From contig PSQN01000001.1 of the NCBI GenBank assembly GCA_002989075.1, positions 372,001 to 436,000 on the forward strand: a stretch of DNA of 64,000 bases, read 5' to 3'. How positions within the stretch are numbered: the first letter of the stretch is position 1; every line of letters starts with the position of its first letter. The notes beneath the pieces were generated by a model. The model had not been told where the DNA came from. It ran no database searches and saw nothing but the letters and a program-made list of their open reading frames with translations. A program made the position numbers and the translations under genes. The DNA is from Arthonia radiata (taxonomy: Eukaryota; Ascomycota; Arthoniomycetes; Arthoniales; Arthoniaceae). This document shows, in pieces, positions 11,672 to 22,117 of this stretch.

Positions 11672-13499
11672 GTTTAAGGTGAAGCCGACAGCTAGACTCT
11701 TTACAATGGATTGGACGACGGCAACGGCGAGGTAATCGGCCGGTGAGTTGAGGGCGACCCTACTTGAAATGTAGGGGCTCCTGCCCTGGACAACAAGACC
11801 AAGAAAGGGATCGACAATAAATTGTTTGGGTCGGGTAGGGAAGGAAACGGCTTCGCTGACGTAGGGCGCCAGCAAGGGTAGGGCGGCAGATTGGCAGTTT
11901 GATGCAGTGACAGGGGTGCCTTGTCTTGCTTCCAAGAACCGGCGCTAGTCAGGTCGGATAGTCAGTATGCCTTGGAAATGCGACGATGGTTATGTCACAC
12001 TTCGGCAGTGTCGCCCCGGTAAGAGACAAGAGGAAAAGGCGGAAGAGCAAGCAAGACTTTGGACAGTTTATGAGATGGGGCAGGAGGAAGGTGATAAATT
12101 CTTATGTGTCCAGAGTCTTGAAATACCTACAGACCACGTATCCAATGGATCGATCGGTATGTGTCCGAGCGTGGACTTCTGACGAGGGCGAAGAAAGCAT
12201 CGACCCATTTTGAATGTGTTACATGTTCACAAGAGATGTGGAGTCATGGTTAGTGTTTGGCGGCATGCGGGACTAAGCACGGTCAAAGAAACGACGCGTA
12301 TGCCTTTCTTGTCGCCAGAGGGGGAGGGGCAGCGTGCGTATGAATGAGTGATAGCAAAAGGCCAGATGGCGTCGAAATGGGAACTTGCAGGTGGTACCGG
12401 TGGCAGCGATGTCAACCTGACTCACTGTCGACCATTGGGTGGTGGTGGGTGTGGAGCGAGGGCGAAGAGGGAAGCAGAGGCAACCGTGGCTGCTTACGAG
12501 TACCGCGGTCGGCCGTATCATGCAGCACCTCCATGATTATTGAGAAGCACAGACATTGATTGAAGACGGCAAGAGGCCTGACAGGACGACGAGGCCGCTG
12601 AGGATCGAGATTATTGGAGAGGTGTGCCGGTGGAGGGAGGAATGTTGGAAGGTGAAGATGCAAGTTGGCAACTGCTAGGGTTCATGCGCACAGACCACCC
12701 TCGGGACTCCTCCGACAGGGCTTGGCGTACATTACTCTTCTCTCCAACCACGCCAACTTCACTCACTATTCAATCTTCTGAACCTCCAGTTTCAGCGCAA
12801 TACAGCGTCGATTGACAGACACCCCTATGGCATCCATGTCTGTCCATGTCTGATGATTGGCAGTGTTTACTCATGGCCATCGCGATGCAGTAAGATGACA
12901 AGAAGGCTCAGCTGGTGGGGCAGATGCCTTCCCATTGACATGTTCACGGTCGAGGCGAGAGGACAGTTGTACAGTAGCCTTGAGATACATCCGTATCGTA
13001 TATGCTTGGAGTACCTCGTACTGCTTCCCTGCCTCTCTGGCCACCTGTCAATGTGGCCGCGACTCAACGCGACAACTCGATCAATTTGATTGGGAGGGTA
13101 AGCGAAGGATGCGAGTTGAAGATAGGGAGGCTTTCCCACCTTCGACGCGCTCACCGAATGCTGCACGCCGGGCGGGCTCTTTTCTCAGGCTCTGCGCTGA
13201 CTAATTTTGATAATAATGATAGCTCCATTGAGATCTCCGATCGAATGTAGTTGAGAGAATGCAATTTGTCTCCCAATACAGCTTTGATTCGCGGCCTTGC
13301 ATGAACACCCTACGGCAGAGCCTCTTCGATGATCTGCTGACGAAGCTTTCGACCGAAGGCCAAGCTGTCGATGCTTCTGGGTCTTCCTTCTCAGCTAGGT
13401 ACCTTTCAAAACCACGCATTGCCTTTCTGCCTGGCCGTAAGCATTATTGCAGTCGAAGCTTGCCTTGAAATCGGTGAGTTAGATGATTCAATCGTTTCA
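11672..13499. other. Long spacer without a supported gene
   Basis: The 1.8 kb between the start of the Ser/Arg-rich gene and the stop of IES2 contain only short overlapping frames on both strands (for example near 12412-12663 and 13002-13250), with no conserved motif, signal peptide or credible splice pattern. The left part is the promoter and leader of the minus-strand gene; the right part includes the IES2 terminator. Confidence 0.5.
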
Positions 13500-14654
13500 T
13501 CACTGTACCTCTTCGACCATCCGCCCGCTCCTCACCAACTGACTCCAACCCTCGCCCTTTTGACTTTTCTCAAACAGCGCCCCTGCAGGAGCGTCAAGCC
13601 AGTCTAAGGGAATCCCAACATTTGTACCATTTTTGCCCACGATCGTTCGCGCGTATATGCGATTTGCTTTCACCTCTGGCTCGCCTTCTTCTTCGTCGCC
13701 CATCACGCTATCGCCTCTCAAGCCGGCTCGTCCCGGCCCAAACTCCTCCCGCTCGGCATCTGCCAGAACTTGTGCTCGGCTTCGTCGGGTAGGTGCAGGC
13801 TTCTCGAGCAGTCGCCGGAGCGTGTCTGCCTTCTCTTGCTCGTTACGCTTCTCGCTCAAGTCTTTGCGTCGACGAGCCATTTCTGCACGTCGCATCGTGA
13901 TCTGTTCGGCGGTGAAGAATTTCTTCTTTTGAGCCTCGTTCGATAAGGCCATCAATGAGCCGTCCTCGAACCCTCCTCGTTGGCGACGCGTGAGCTTACT
14001 CAGGTCTGGAAGCGAAGAGTCGTTGGAATCTTCAGAATCTAGATCGGACTCATTGATTGCGTCGACTTTGATGGTGTCGCCGCGGTCAGCACCGTCTGGC
14101 TCATCAAGTGCGCCATTTTCAAGGTCTTCTGGATCATCTTCGACCTCTGAGCTCTCGGACTGAGATGCTGCATCGCCGGTCTCTTTCTCCTCAACGGTGC
14201 GGTGCTTGTTGCTGCCGAGGTTGATTGTGGTCGACGGCGAAGCTTTGCGAGCCTTGCTGGGCTTGCTTGAGCTCGACGCCGAGAATCTGATAGTGTTCGT
14301 TGGCTTTGACGGCTTTGGAGGTGGAGGCGCATCTTCCATCTCGACGTCGCCCTCGGCATCTTCCTCCTCCTCATCATCTTCCTCGTCTCCCTCCTCGTCC
14401 TCATCCTCGTCTTGGTCATCGGCATCGCCCTCTGCGTCTTCTTCGTCATCTTCCTCTTCAGCACTGCTGCCTTTGTCCACATATGATTGCCTGAGGTTCC
14501 GAGTGCGACCTGCGCGAGCTCGTGAAGGTCGAGCGTGTACTTCATCTTCGTCGCCCTTGATCTCTTGCAGTCGGCTTGGGGGAGCCTTGACCGTCAGTCG
14601 AATGGACCGCTTCTGAGGTTCGGCCGAAGCACCACGTCGTGTGCGTGGCGCCAT
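13500..14654 (-). CDS. IES2: INO80 complex subunit Ies2 (PAPA-1 domain)
   Basis: 384 aa from the ATG at 14654. I chose this start because MAPRTRRGA..RSIRLTVK is the usual fungal Ies2 opening; the 49 in-frame residues upstream look like leader. After a basic N-terminus comes a very acidic Asp/Glu tract (about residues 70-110), a Ser/Thr/Lys linker, then the PAPA-1-like region: LTRRQRGGFEDGSLMALS, a basic helix (EQITMRRAEMARRRKDLSEK) and RLLEKPAPTRRSRAQ. The C-terminal part contains GTNVGIPLDWLDAPAG. Ies2 binds and activates the Ino80 ATPase in the nuclear INO80 chromatin remodeller. The GA-rich acidic tract creates a long mirror frame on the plus strand that is not a gene. Confidence 0.88.
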   Translation of the reverse strand: MAPRTRRGASAEPQKRSIRLTVKAPPSRLQEIKGDEDEVHARPSRARAGRTRNLRQSYVDKGSSAEEEDDEEDAEGDADDQDEDEDEEGDEEDDEEEEDAEGDVEMEDAPPPPKPSKPTNTIRFSASSSSKPSKARKASPSTTINLGSNKHRTVEEKETGDAASQSESSEVEDDPEDLENGALDEPDGADRGDTIKVDAINESDLDSEDSNDSSLPDLSKLTRRQRGGFEDGSLMALSNEAQKKKFFTAEQITMRRAEMARRRKDLSEKRNEQEKADTLRRLLEKPAPTRRSRAQVLADAEREEFGPGRAGLRGDSVMGDEEEGEPEVKANRIYARTIVGKNGTNVGIPLDWLDAPAGALFEKSQKGEGWSQLVRSGRMVEEVQ

Positions 14655-15684
14655 GCCTGGCTGCGTGCCGGACGCAGTTCTGGGGTAAGGGGTCAGTAAT
14701 CGATCTTCAATCACCTCGCCGTTTCTGTCTCGCTCGGTAATCTTTGAGATGTAGGTTTGACGCAGTAACGCCTTGACTCGTAACTTGACGATGTGAGGCA
14801 TTTTTGATGATCGGGCTACGCGGGATGCTGTTGCTGCGGATGAGGCACGGTACCTTTGCGGAAGGTGCGAAATGCGACTATCGGGAAGGCCAAATGAAGA
14901 TGCGGTGAAGGCATGTTGAGGTGAGCCGGCGAAGACATCGTGGTGAACACTTCAGGTGATTTTTTGCGGTAGCACTGGCCAACCGAGAACCCGAAGCGCC
15001 GCGACAAACAGCCTCGTGAGATGGAAGGACGACTGATACACACCTTCTAGCCATGGTCAATGCTTGAGACTCCCATTCGTCTGTACCTTCAGAATCTGCA
15101 TCGTCTATACTCAGCCGCCTCAAGCGCTTCGCTGGTCTTTCTGACATCTTTGGAATAAGTAGTAAGAATAATGTGAAGTGATGAAAGCAAACGAACGTTG
15201 CCCGCACCGCGTCGAAGTACCAAGAAATTCAGCGCCCAAGTTGCTCCATGCCTGAGATTATAGGCTTACAATGCCTGTCAAGATCAGCTGCCGCCCCGTG
15301 AAGGACGGCTCACATGTCGAGCACTTGCGCAGCAATACTGTTCAAATCGAAACACTGATGTTCACGTGAAGAGCTGGTGTACCATAAACATGCCAGGATG
15401 AAGATCATGATGTTCCTGTGCAAAGGCTTTATGGACGGCGTGGCACCATGAATGGCTCCATCAATGGGTCGGCAACGTAAGCTGATGGAGACTGGACCGA
15501 GGCTCGTCCGGATTGTTATGTGAGCTTTCGTCTGAGACCACCGAGACTGTTGTCCAGAATGCTCCCCGATGCGGTGCATGCAACCTCTTGCACTATGTTG
15601 AGTGACCGCATAGAGCCACCAATAATCTCAATATCCTGTTGAGCCTCGCCGTCAATCAGTCTTGAGCAGGCTACCGCATTCGCC
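14655..15684. promoter_or_regulatory. Spacer between divergent IES2 and PEX14/17-like genes
   Basis: About 1 kb separates two divergent start codons and must contain both promoters. Apart from the short frame at 14878-15147 nothing supportable is seen. Confidence 0.45.
14878..15147 (-). other. Possible small gene upstream of IES2
   Basis: From the ATG at 15147 a Lys/Arg and Asp/Glu-rich peptide reads MSERPAKRLRRLSIDDADSE and continues to ALTMARR, after which a GTGTGT donor-like site occurs at about 15042. The first 35 codons look coding; what follows does not, so this may be the first exon of an unresolved gene or part of the IES2 leader. No family recognised. Confidence 0.25.
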
Positions 15685-16809
15685 ATGACAGATCGAAGAG
15701 GTGGCATCCCAGCATGGCAGCGAGCAGACTACAAGCCGCCTACGGATAAAGATCACGCGAAGGAGACGAGTGGCGATCACACAAATGACAAAGAGAACGA
15801 GAAGTTAGACGAGGTCAGCTCCAAGGATGCCTCTGAGTCCAACTATGTCGAGACCTCTAAACCGGCTCTGGACGCTGCACGAGTAAATGAGCAAGGACAA
15901 GTACGATCAACAACCCAGAATACTGCATCGTCTGGAGCAAGCAATTCTTCCCTGTCCTCGCCGCTTCTGTCCCCACAGCAGCAACGTCAGCAATCGCCGC
16001 CCTCAGATAGACCGCCAATCATCACATACCCTGAGCATCTTGCCCAGCCTCAAAAGCCACCACCATTGGTCACCACTACTCGCTTGTTGAACACGGCTTA
16101 TGTGTTTGCAGGAGTTGCTGCGACATGCTACGGTATTTCGAACTACCTCGTCAGGCCAATGACAGAGAGTCTCAGAGCAGCGCGTCATGACTTCCACTCA
16201 CATTCGCAATCCAAGATTGAAGAGCTCAACAAACGCTTGGAGGGAATCGTATCAGTTGATCCAGTACAGGGTGTCTTGAAGGGGCGCCAACATCATTCAA
16301 GAGATGCAAGTGCAGCCATCGACACCGCCAGCATGGACTCGGATCCTACAGAACTCTTCCATAGAGACATTGGAACGCAGACTGCCCCCGAAGACTTGCC
16401 GAAGCGATCAAATTCAGATAGCTCGGAGGAGAATCAGGTAGATAATTCGCCTGCCGAAGCACATCGACGACAGCTAGAGCGCATCCGAAACGCTGCTACC
16501 ACATTGTCCTCCGACAGCCTCTCTTCAGAATCGCAAACTCTACATGAAGTACGCACCATGACTGATATGTTGCGCGAACAGCTTGAAGGGCTCGCATATC
16601 CCATTTCGAGTGATGGCGGGTCATTCGGACACAGTGGAAATGGCGCGGGCTTCCACAATCTGTATGGCGCGAGCGGCAAGAAAGATACAGATGAAGTTAG
16701 TAAGGTGAAGCAAGAGATAAGAAGTCTCAAAGGTAGTCTGCTCAGTGCGAGAAGCTTCCCTACCGGTGGCGTATCAGCGGGTCGAAAGGAGCTGTTCCCA
16801 GCGAGATGA
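15685..16809 (+). CDS. PEX14/17: Peroxisomal docking protein Pex14/17-like (Pex33)
   Basis: Single exon, 374 aa, with good start context (gccATGa). It opens IPAWQRADYKPP, has a disordered Ser/Thr/Gln stretch, then the conserved block PPIITYPEHLAQPQKPPPLV leading into a likely membrane segment at about residues 133-152 (TRLLNTAYVFAGVAATCYGI). A coiled coil follows (HSQSKIEELNKRLEGIVS) and a disordered tail with further short helices. This is the layout of the Pex14/17 peroxins of filamentous fungi, which work with Pex14 and Pex13 at the docking site for Pex5 cargo on the peroxisome membrane. It lacks the compact N-terminal Pex14 domain, so Pex14/17 is the better call. Confidence 0.72.
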   Translation: MTDRRGGIPAWQRADYKPPTDKDHAKETSGDHTNDKENEKLDEVSSKDASESNYVETSKPALDAARVNEQGQVRSTTQNTASSGASNSSLSSPLLSPQQQRQQSPPSDRPPIITYPEHLAQPQKPPPLVTTTRLLNTAYVFAGVAATCYGISNYLVRPMTESLRAARHDFHSHSQSKIEELNKRLEGIVSVDPVQGVLKGRQHHSRDASAAIDTASMDSDPTELFHRDIGTQTAPEDLPKRSNSDSSEENQVDNSPAEAHRRQLERIRNAATTLSSDSLSSESQTLHEVRTMTDMLREQLEGLAYPISSDGGSFGHSGNGAGFHNLYGASGKKDTDEVSKVKQEIRSLKGSLLSARSFPTGGVSAGRKELFPAR

Positions 16810-17179
16810 GTGCGGACGTCGATCCTGCAAGCAGTGAGACCATCATGAGATGCGAATATGCACTCATACGTTGGTGCACTACATGAGCCGAGCAGACTAT
16901 TCAAAGTAAGAAAGGCACCAGCGGAGGTCATCTCCTCAAACCACGGACTTCACGTTTGCTACTGCCAGTTTAGTAAGGACTTCGAAGTGTGCGGTTTCCC
17001 AACTTGACGCACCTGCTTGTTCACGCGACAACGCTTATTGCAGGCATTCTTTCTCGGCGCAAGAGTCAACGTTCTTTCAACTCTGCACAATCCTCCAGTG
17101 TCTGTCGTGTCGTCTGGCTTGCATCATTTCGCTTTCGTCACTTGTCTGTCATACATAGCGTTCATCGTCAGGAACAATC
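16810..17179. promoter_or_regulatory. Spacer / promoter of the coiled-coil gene
   Basis: 370 bp between two tandem plus-strand genes. The right half is presumably the promoter and leader of the next gene; no specific motif is supportable. Confidence 0.4.
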
Positions 17180-19154
17180 ATGGCTACACCTCAAGCATCA
17201 CCACAAAAAACTCCATTGACACCAGCAAGCGGCAATCAAGGCGATCGACCCAGCTACCAACGCCCCACCGCCTCTCAGAAATTGCGAGAGACGCCGCCCA
17301 AGAAAGCGCAAGGTCAAGCCTTCATCCCATCGCCATCGCCCAACAGATCGTCAGCGTACCCTGGTCGTGTCAGAGCGCCGAATCCTGTTGGGAATGGTAC
17401 GCTCGAGCAAATCCGACGCAAATCCAGAACTTTACCTCTTCGTAGCAGAAGACCTGCTGCTGCTTCTTCTTCTTCCAAATTGTCTGCCCAGACACTACAC
17501 TTCAAGCACGGAGCTCCTGGTAGATTGGAGTCACACCGCAAGCCAGCTGCCGATTACTCTGGCGACGGTGAGATTGAACGATATTAGCCTTGCGACCAAA
17601 CAAGCTAATTGCTGCGCAGACTCTCCACTAAATATGCATAATACTCGAGACGCTCCGTGCGAGCGTTGCGACGCCAAATTCGTCGACGATTCCGAGAACA
17701 GCAACGGCGTTGAGTCCTCTTCTGAACAGCACTACTATCATCAGATGTCGAGCGCACGGCGTTGTCACCAGCAGTCGGCAGACTCTGAGGATGCTATCAA
17801 CGCCATCACTGCGCGCTTCCGCAATCTGGATTCTGACCAGATGCCGATCCCACTGCAGACTGAAGACTGTGTTCCAGACTGCATCAAGGGAAGTCTTGGT
17901 GGCCTTTCCCGAGCTGAATTCTTTTTCGTCCATGATGGTTTCGATTTGTTGCATAACGTCGAGCGCAGTCTTATTCTCCTGCGCAGGGACTCGAGCCTCA
18001 CCACTGAGGGCGTCCAGCGTCTCGCCGGAGATGCCATGGAACCTTTTCAGGTAAGAAACCTCCCACTCCCTTTCAATGTTGGGATGTGTGTCCTAATTGA
18101 TTCTTCCTAGAAACTCGTCCGCAAATACACTGCGCTGACCGAGATTGCTCCCCTCCGTCAAGACTACCCTTTGAATGTCCACCAACAGATGCGCGCGGAT
18201 ATCGAGCGCACCATCAAGCAGGAGTCAGAGCAAGTCATCAAGTCAGTGACCGAGCAATTCAAAAGCGCCTTGCAGAGCGATCAGACGAAACAGATGCAAC
18301 TTGATTCGTGTCGCAAAGCGCAACAAGAAGCACAGGACGCTGTGAGGACCCGTAACGAGGAAGCCTTGGTCCTTCAGATCAACATTCAGTCCCAGCAACT
18401 CCGCCAATATGAGGCAAATCTTGCCGCCTTGAGCGAGCAGGTGCATCAGGGTCAACACAAACAGCACATGATGGCGAAACAGTTCGACCAGATCCTCGTA
18501 GCCAAGGACAGTAAAATTGCGGCCCTGGAGCATGACAAACATACTGCAAACTGCAATCAGTCAGACCTGCTTGAGGAAGTCTCTCAGCTCAATCAAACTC
18601 TCTCCCTGACTGAGGACGCCAAAGCAGTCATCATCGACAAGTTGTTCAAGCTTCAATCGGAATGTAAGCAGACAGTTGACAAGGGTATCCGAACTGGCCC
18701 TGAGATCATGAAGAAAAAGAAGCACGATTCGCATCAAGATGAAGCCGGGATGGCTGGTCACAGTAGATTTTCCACGGAGACTGTGGATGTCTCGTTGAGC
18801 TCTACTTACTCAAACCCTAAGAATCCTGTGTATGAACAGCTCCGCTCCTTCCAGTCTGGAGACGGACCTAGAAGTCGCTCCATCTTCGACCAAAGCACCG
18901 ATATCCTGAAGTCGTCCGCACCATCAAACGACAAATCTGGAATTCAGCACAGCAGGATGCAGACCCAAAGCTCAAGAAGTGATCTACAAGATGCTATCCG
19001 CCGAGAGTTCGCCATATTCGAAAGCGTGAAGGAGGCAGATGCGGTTCGTCGCGCGCGGTATGAGAAGTCCGTGTCCATGATGCCGCCAAGTGGATTGTCA
19101 ACCGATGGCGGCGACACTGCCAATGAGGCTGACGATGAATCACTGCCGATGTGA
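17180..19154 (+). CDS. Coiled-coil protein of unknown function, 3 exons
   Basis: Exons 17180-17567, 17620-18050 and 18111-19154 (introns 52 and 60 bp) give 620 aa. The joins restore one frame: a split Asp codon at the first and phase 0 at the second, with GTGAGA and GTAAGA donors. The N-terminal 130 residues are Pro/Arg/Ser-rich (MATPQASPQKTPLTPASG). The middle has a CERCDAKF pair of cysteines and a helical block (FFFVHDGFDLLHNVERSLILL). Exon 3 starts KLVRKYTALTEIAPLRQDYP and runs into a Gln/Glu-rich coiled coil of about 180 residues, then a Ser-rich tail. No family recognised; a structural or scaffold role is plausible from shape alone. Confidence 0.75.
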
Positions 19155-19525
19155 TCTGCTAAACTGCTTGTCTGGGGTCGTTTCAGACGGCGCTTATGAT
19201 GCTTGATCACAGCCGAACATGTCCGGCACACAACTGCAAAGATGCGTGTAAAGTCACTGCACGTCATCGTCGAGAGAAGGTTGGATGAGGCCGTCGCCGT
19301 CGGTCAAACATCGATCGGTAGGGAGAGCCGATCTGGAAAAAAAGGTGGATGAAGGAGGCTCGTAATGCCCTTGATTGGGTGTGGGTTAGAAGTTATTCGT
19401 ACTGACTTTGCTGTGGCCTCTCGGAGGTTGGACGCATGTCGAGGCATTACATGGTACATAGGCACCGTCTAGTCGTACTATTCATATCGTCATAGAATCC
19501 TTATTGCTTTCCCACGTACAAAGCA
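19155..19525. other. Convergent 3' spacer
   Basis: 371 bp between convergent stop codons, containing aaaaaaa at about 19338 and other short A/T stretches suited to 3' ends. Nothing else seen. Confidence 0.4.
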
Positions 19526-21598
19526 TCATGCATTTACAACGCCTCTCACATGCTCAACATCCTCCCAGTCACATTGCCATATGCTCATGATTTCCATCTC
19601 CCACTTACTGCTCACCTTGCTCGTCAGCCTTACCTCTTGTCTGACCCTTTCCTCTGCTTCGTCCTTCTTCATTCCCATCACGCGCCTCTTCATAAACCCC
19701 AGCACGCGCACCAGGCACACCTCACCAGCCTTGTCATCGCCCACGTTATCAGGCGTCGCGACCAACATCCTTGCCTCTTCCTCCCAAAGCTTCTGGCCTT
19801 TCCACCTGTCCCTCACATACACAGCTCTGATAAACGGCCCGCTGGTACTGCTCCACAGATCCGTCAGTACCATTTCGATCCCCTCTTTCGTCTCCACCGC
19901 CTCGGCCACTTTAGCGTAGAGCTCTAGTATCACGGCCGGTTTACTAAGGCTGCTCGAGCTTGTGGGAATCTTGGTTGGTGACGACGATTTCGTGGGTGAG
20001 GTAGAAGGTGTCGGGTGCGCACGTGCGGCGGCACAACCTGCGTTTAGCGCGGCGCCGGTGCGGAAGTGGATGCTTAGGCGGGGAGTAGAGGAGAGGAAGT
20101 AGATGGGCGAGCGGTCGCGGAGGGGTGGAGGTGCGTGGGTGCAGGTTATGGGGTTGTTGATGATGGATTGAGCAGTCATGGAGGACGGTGGTAGGTCTCG
20201 GTGAGGAATCTGGGTCTTTGGCGGAGCATCAGCTTTGAGGTCGACGTCTTTGGTGAGTTCCACGAGAGTGTCGTCGCCAAGGTCATCGCGATTGGGGCCA
20301 ACAGGGAGAGAGGCGAGGGTGTCGTCGTCAATGTCGAAGTCCTCGGGAAGCTCTGCGGGGGTGCCGTCGTCGAGCTTGTGGGTCTCTCGTATGTCGCCCT
20401 TACACTCCGTCCTTGTATTTGAAGAGTCTTCTGGGTAGACTGTCGTATTTGAAGGGAACAATCGCTGGTCGTCTGCGCTCTGTGCGAGTTTTGAAGAATG
20501 TAGCTGAGGAAGCGACGAAAAGTAGAGATCATCGTCTATCCAGTCGTCGAGACCAGCCATCTCTTCGATCATGCTGTTGCGGGCATTGCGGTCGTCGAGG
20601 TCATCGGGATCATAGATTTGGGACGCGCTGTGCACGAGCACATCATCTTCCAGATCATCGTCGAAAGCGTCTGACGGCCACGCTGGTGAGAGCGGTGCTG
20701 CATGAATGTCGATAGTGGTTTCCGGTGTCTGAGGACGTCGCGGAGGTGAAGAAGGTGGGATCTCATAATCTAATTGAGCGTTTTCTTCAGATTTGAGCTC
20801 GAGGTCTCGCATGAGATCTTCATCCCAGATCGTGTCCGACGACAGGGGTGGACTGCGCTCAGCGTGAGCTGCACCGTGCGTCCACCCATCCTCTCCTGGT
20901 TCAATCTTGACCGAGTGTCCCTCGTCCACAGTTACGTCCGAGGAAGGCAATTCTTGAGCTTTAAAGGGTATGAGACCCAGTACAGGGTCATAGCAGAACA
21001 GATCGTTGCTAGGCTCACCCAATGTATATTGGTCCACCTGGGAAGGACTTATTTTGGTGGAACTGCTCTCGTCGTCTTCAGTCCCATTGTTTGGTTCCTT
21101 TGCATTCTTGACCGTGTCTACAGCAGGTTTGGACACATGGTACACATCACTGATTGCATGTTGCCTCGAGGTCGGTCGGCTGACACTTGGCGAACTGAAT
21201 CTTACCCTCTTTGCCTTGGCTTTGTTGCTCGCCGCAGGTTGCCCTCGTTTGACAGCCTTCTTACCTTCATGATGGCTTTCGCAGTCTCGTTTCCTGAGGA
21301 TTGGCAAGAAAGCAACGGCAGTGCCAGAACCATCCTGATTCAGATTGAGACGATCTACTAGGAAGCCTGGCCGTTCCTGCGGTGGCGAAGCAGTGTTCGT
21401 GATATCTTTCAATGCATTATCAGAGTCACCAGCAGCATCGTGTGCTTCGGTAGTGAAGCGGCCTAAAGTAGCCGTTGGACTATTGACGGCCGTAAAGCCG
21501 CCCGTCCACGGTTCATGGATGCTAGAAGCTCGTCAACGATCAAGGGGGCTTACAAAGACTGGTCAATGTTCGTTATACCTTCTTCCTGAAGGCATCAT
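19526..21598 (-). CDS. Acidic protein of unknown function, 2 exons
   Basis: Exons 21598-21579 and 21521-19526 (57-bp intron GTATAA..TTCTAG, branch TTGAC) give 671 aa. The 20-nt first exon (MMPSGR plus two bases) joins SIHEPWTGGFTAVNSPTATL, which is in frame and looks conserved; without this exon the frame has no ATG before the conserved part. The middle is Asp/Glu/Ser-rich (LEDDVLVHSASQIYDPDDL). The C-terminal 150 residues look folded: VILELYAKVAEAVETKEGIE, IRAVYVRDRWKGQKLWEEEA and WEMEIMSIWQCDWEDV. A basic patch (KAKAKRVRFSSP) could be a nuclear signal. No family recognised. It is divergent from LSB5. Confidence 0.7.
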
Positions 21599-22117
21599 TG
21601 GCGGTTGCCTGGGGCATCACAGCATGTGAAATTCACGCACTCACCTACCACAAGGTCCATACATAGATACATTCACTGAGACATTGAACAGCATAGGAGA
21701 AATTGAACAAGTATTGAAGGTCGAGGAGATTGTGCCACACCCTGTCGTTCACCTCACCCTAACCCTTCAGGATATGTAGCGGGGCAGACCGACTCCCCAC
21801 CAACAACACCGCCAAGCTCGATAGTCCTCTTTATTACGCGGCGTCCAAGCAGCCGAGTCAGTAACATTCGTGAACACCTTCTAGGCATGCATTAAGTTAG
21901 CCATCAAGAGAAGCAATACACAGATATTGAAGGAAACCAGAGTCGCCATTAAAGACGCAAAAGGCGCTGCTCAACATTGAGAAGTCCCATCACATGCCAG
22001 ACCGAACGCATCCTCAGAAGATTATCAGAGAATCAATTCAGCTTCGTTGGTCTGTTCCAATTCAGGGTGTACTGTATAACCAAGGAGGCGGACGAACGCG
22101 ACGATAGTGCCTCAACT
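21599..22117. promoter_or_regulatory. Shared promoter, acidic protein gene / LSB5
   Basis: 519 bp between divergent starts, with a pyrimidine-rich stretch (about 21725-21830) but no recognised binding site. A longer LSB5 reading is possible because its frame stays open back to about 21977. Confidence 0.45.

Noticed and set aside
14197-14616. Plus-strand Ser-rich frame
   Set aside because: It is the antisense shadow of the acidic Asp/Glu tract of IES2.
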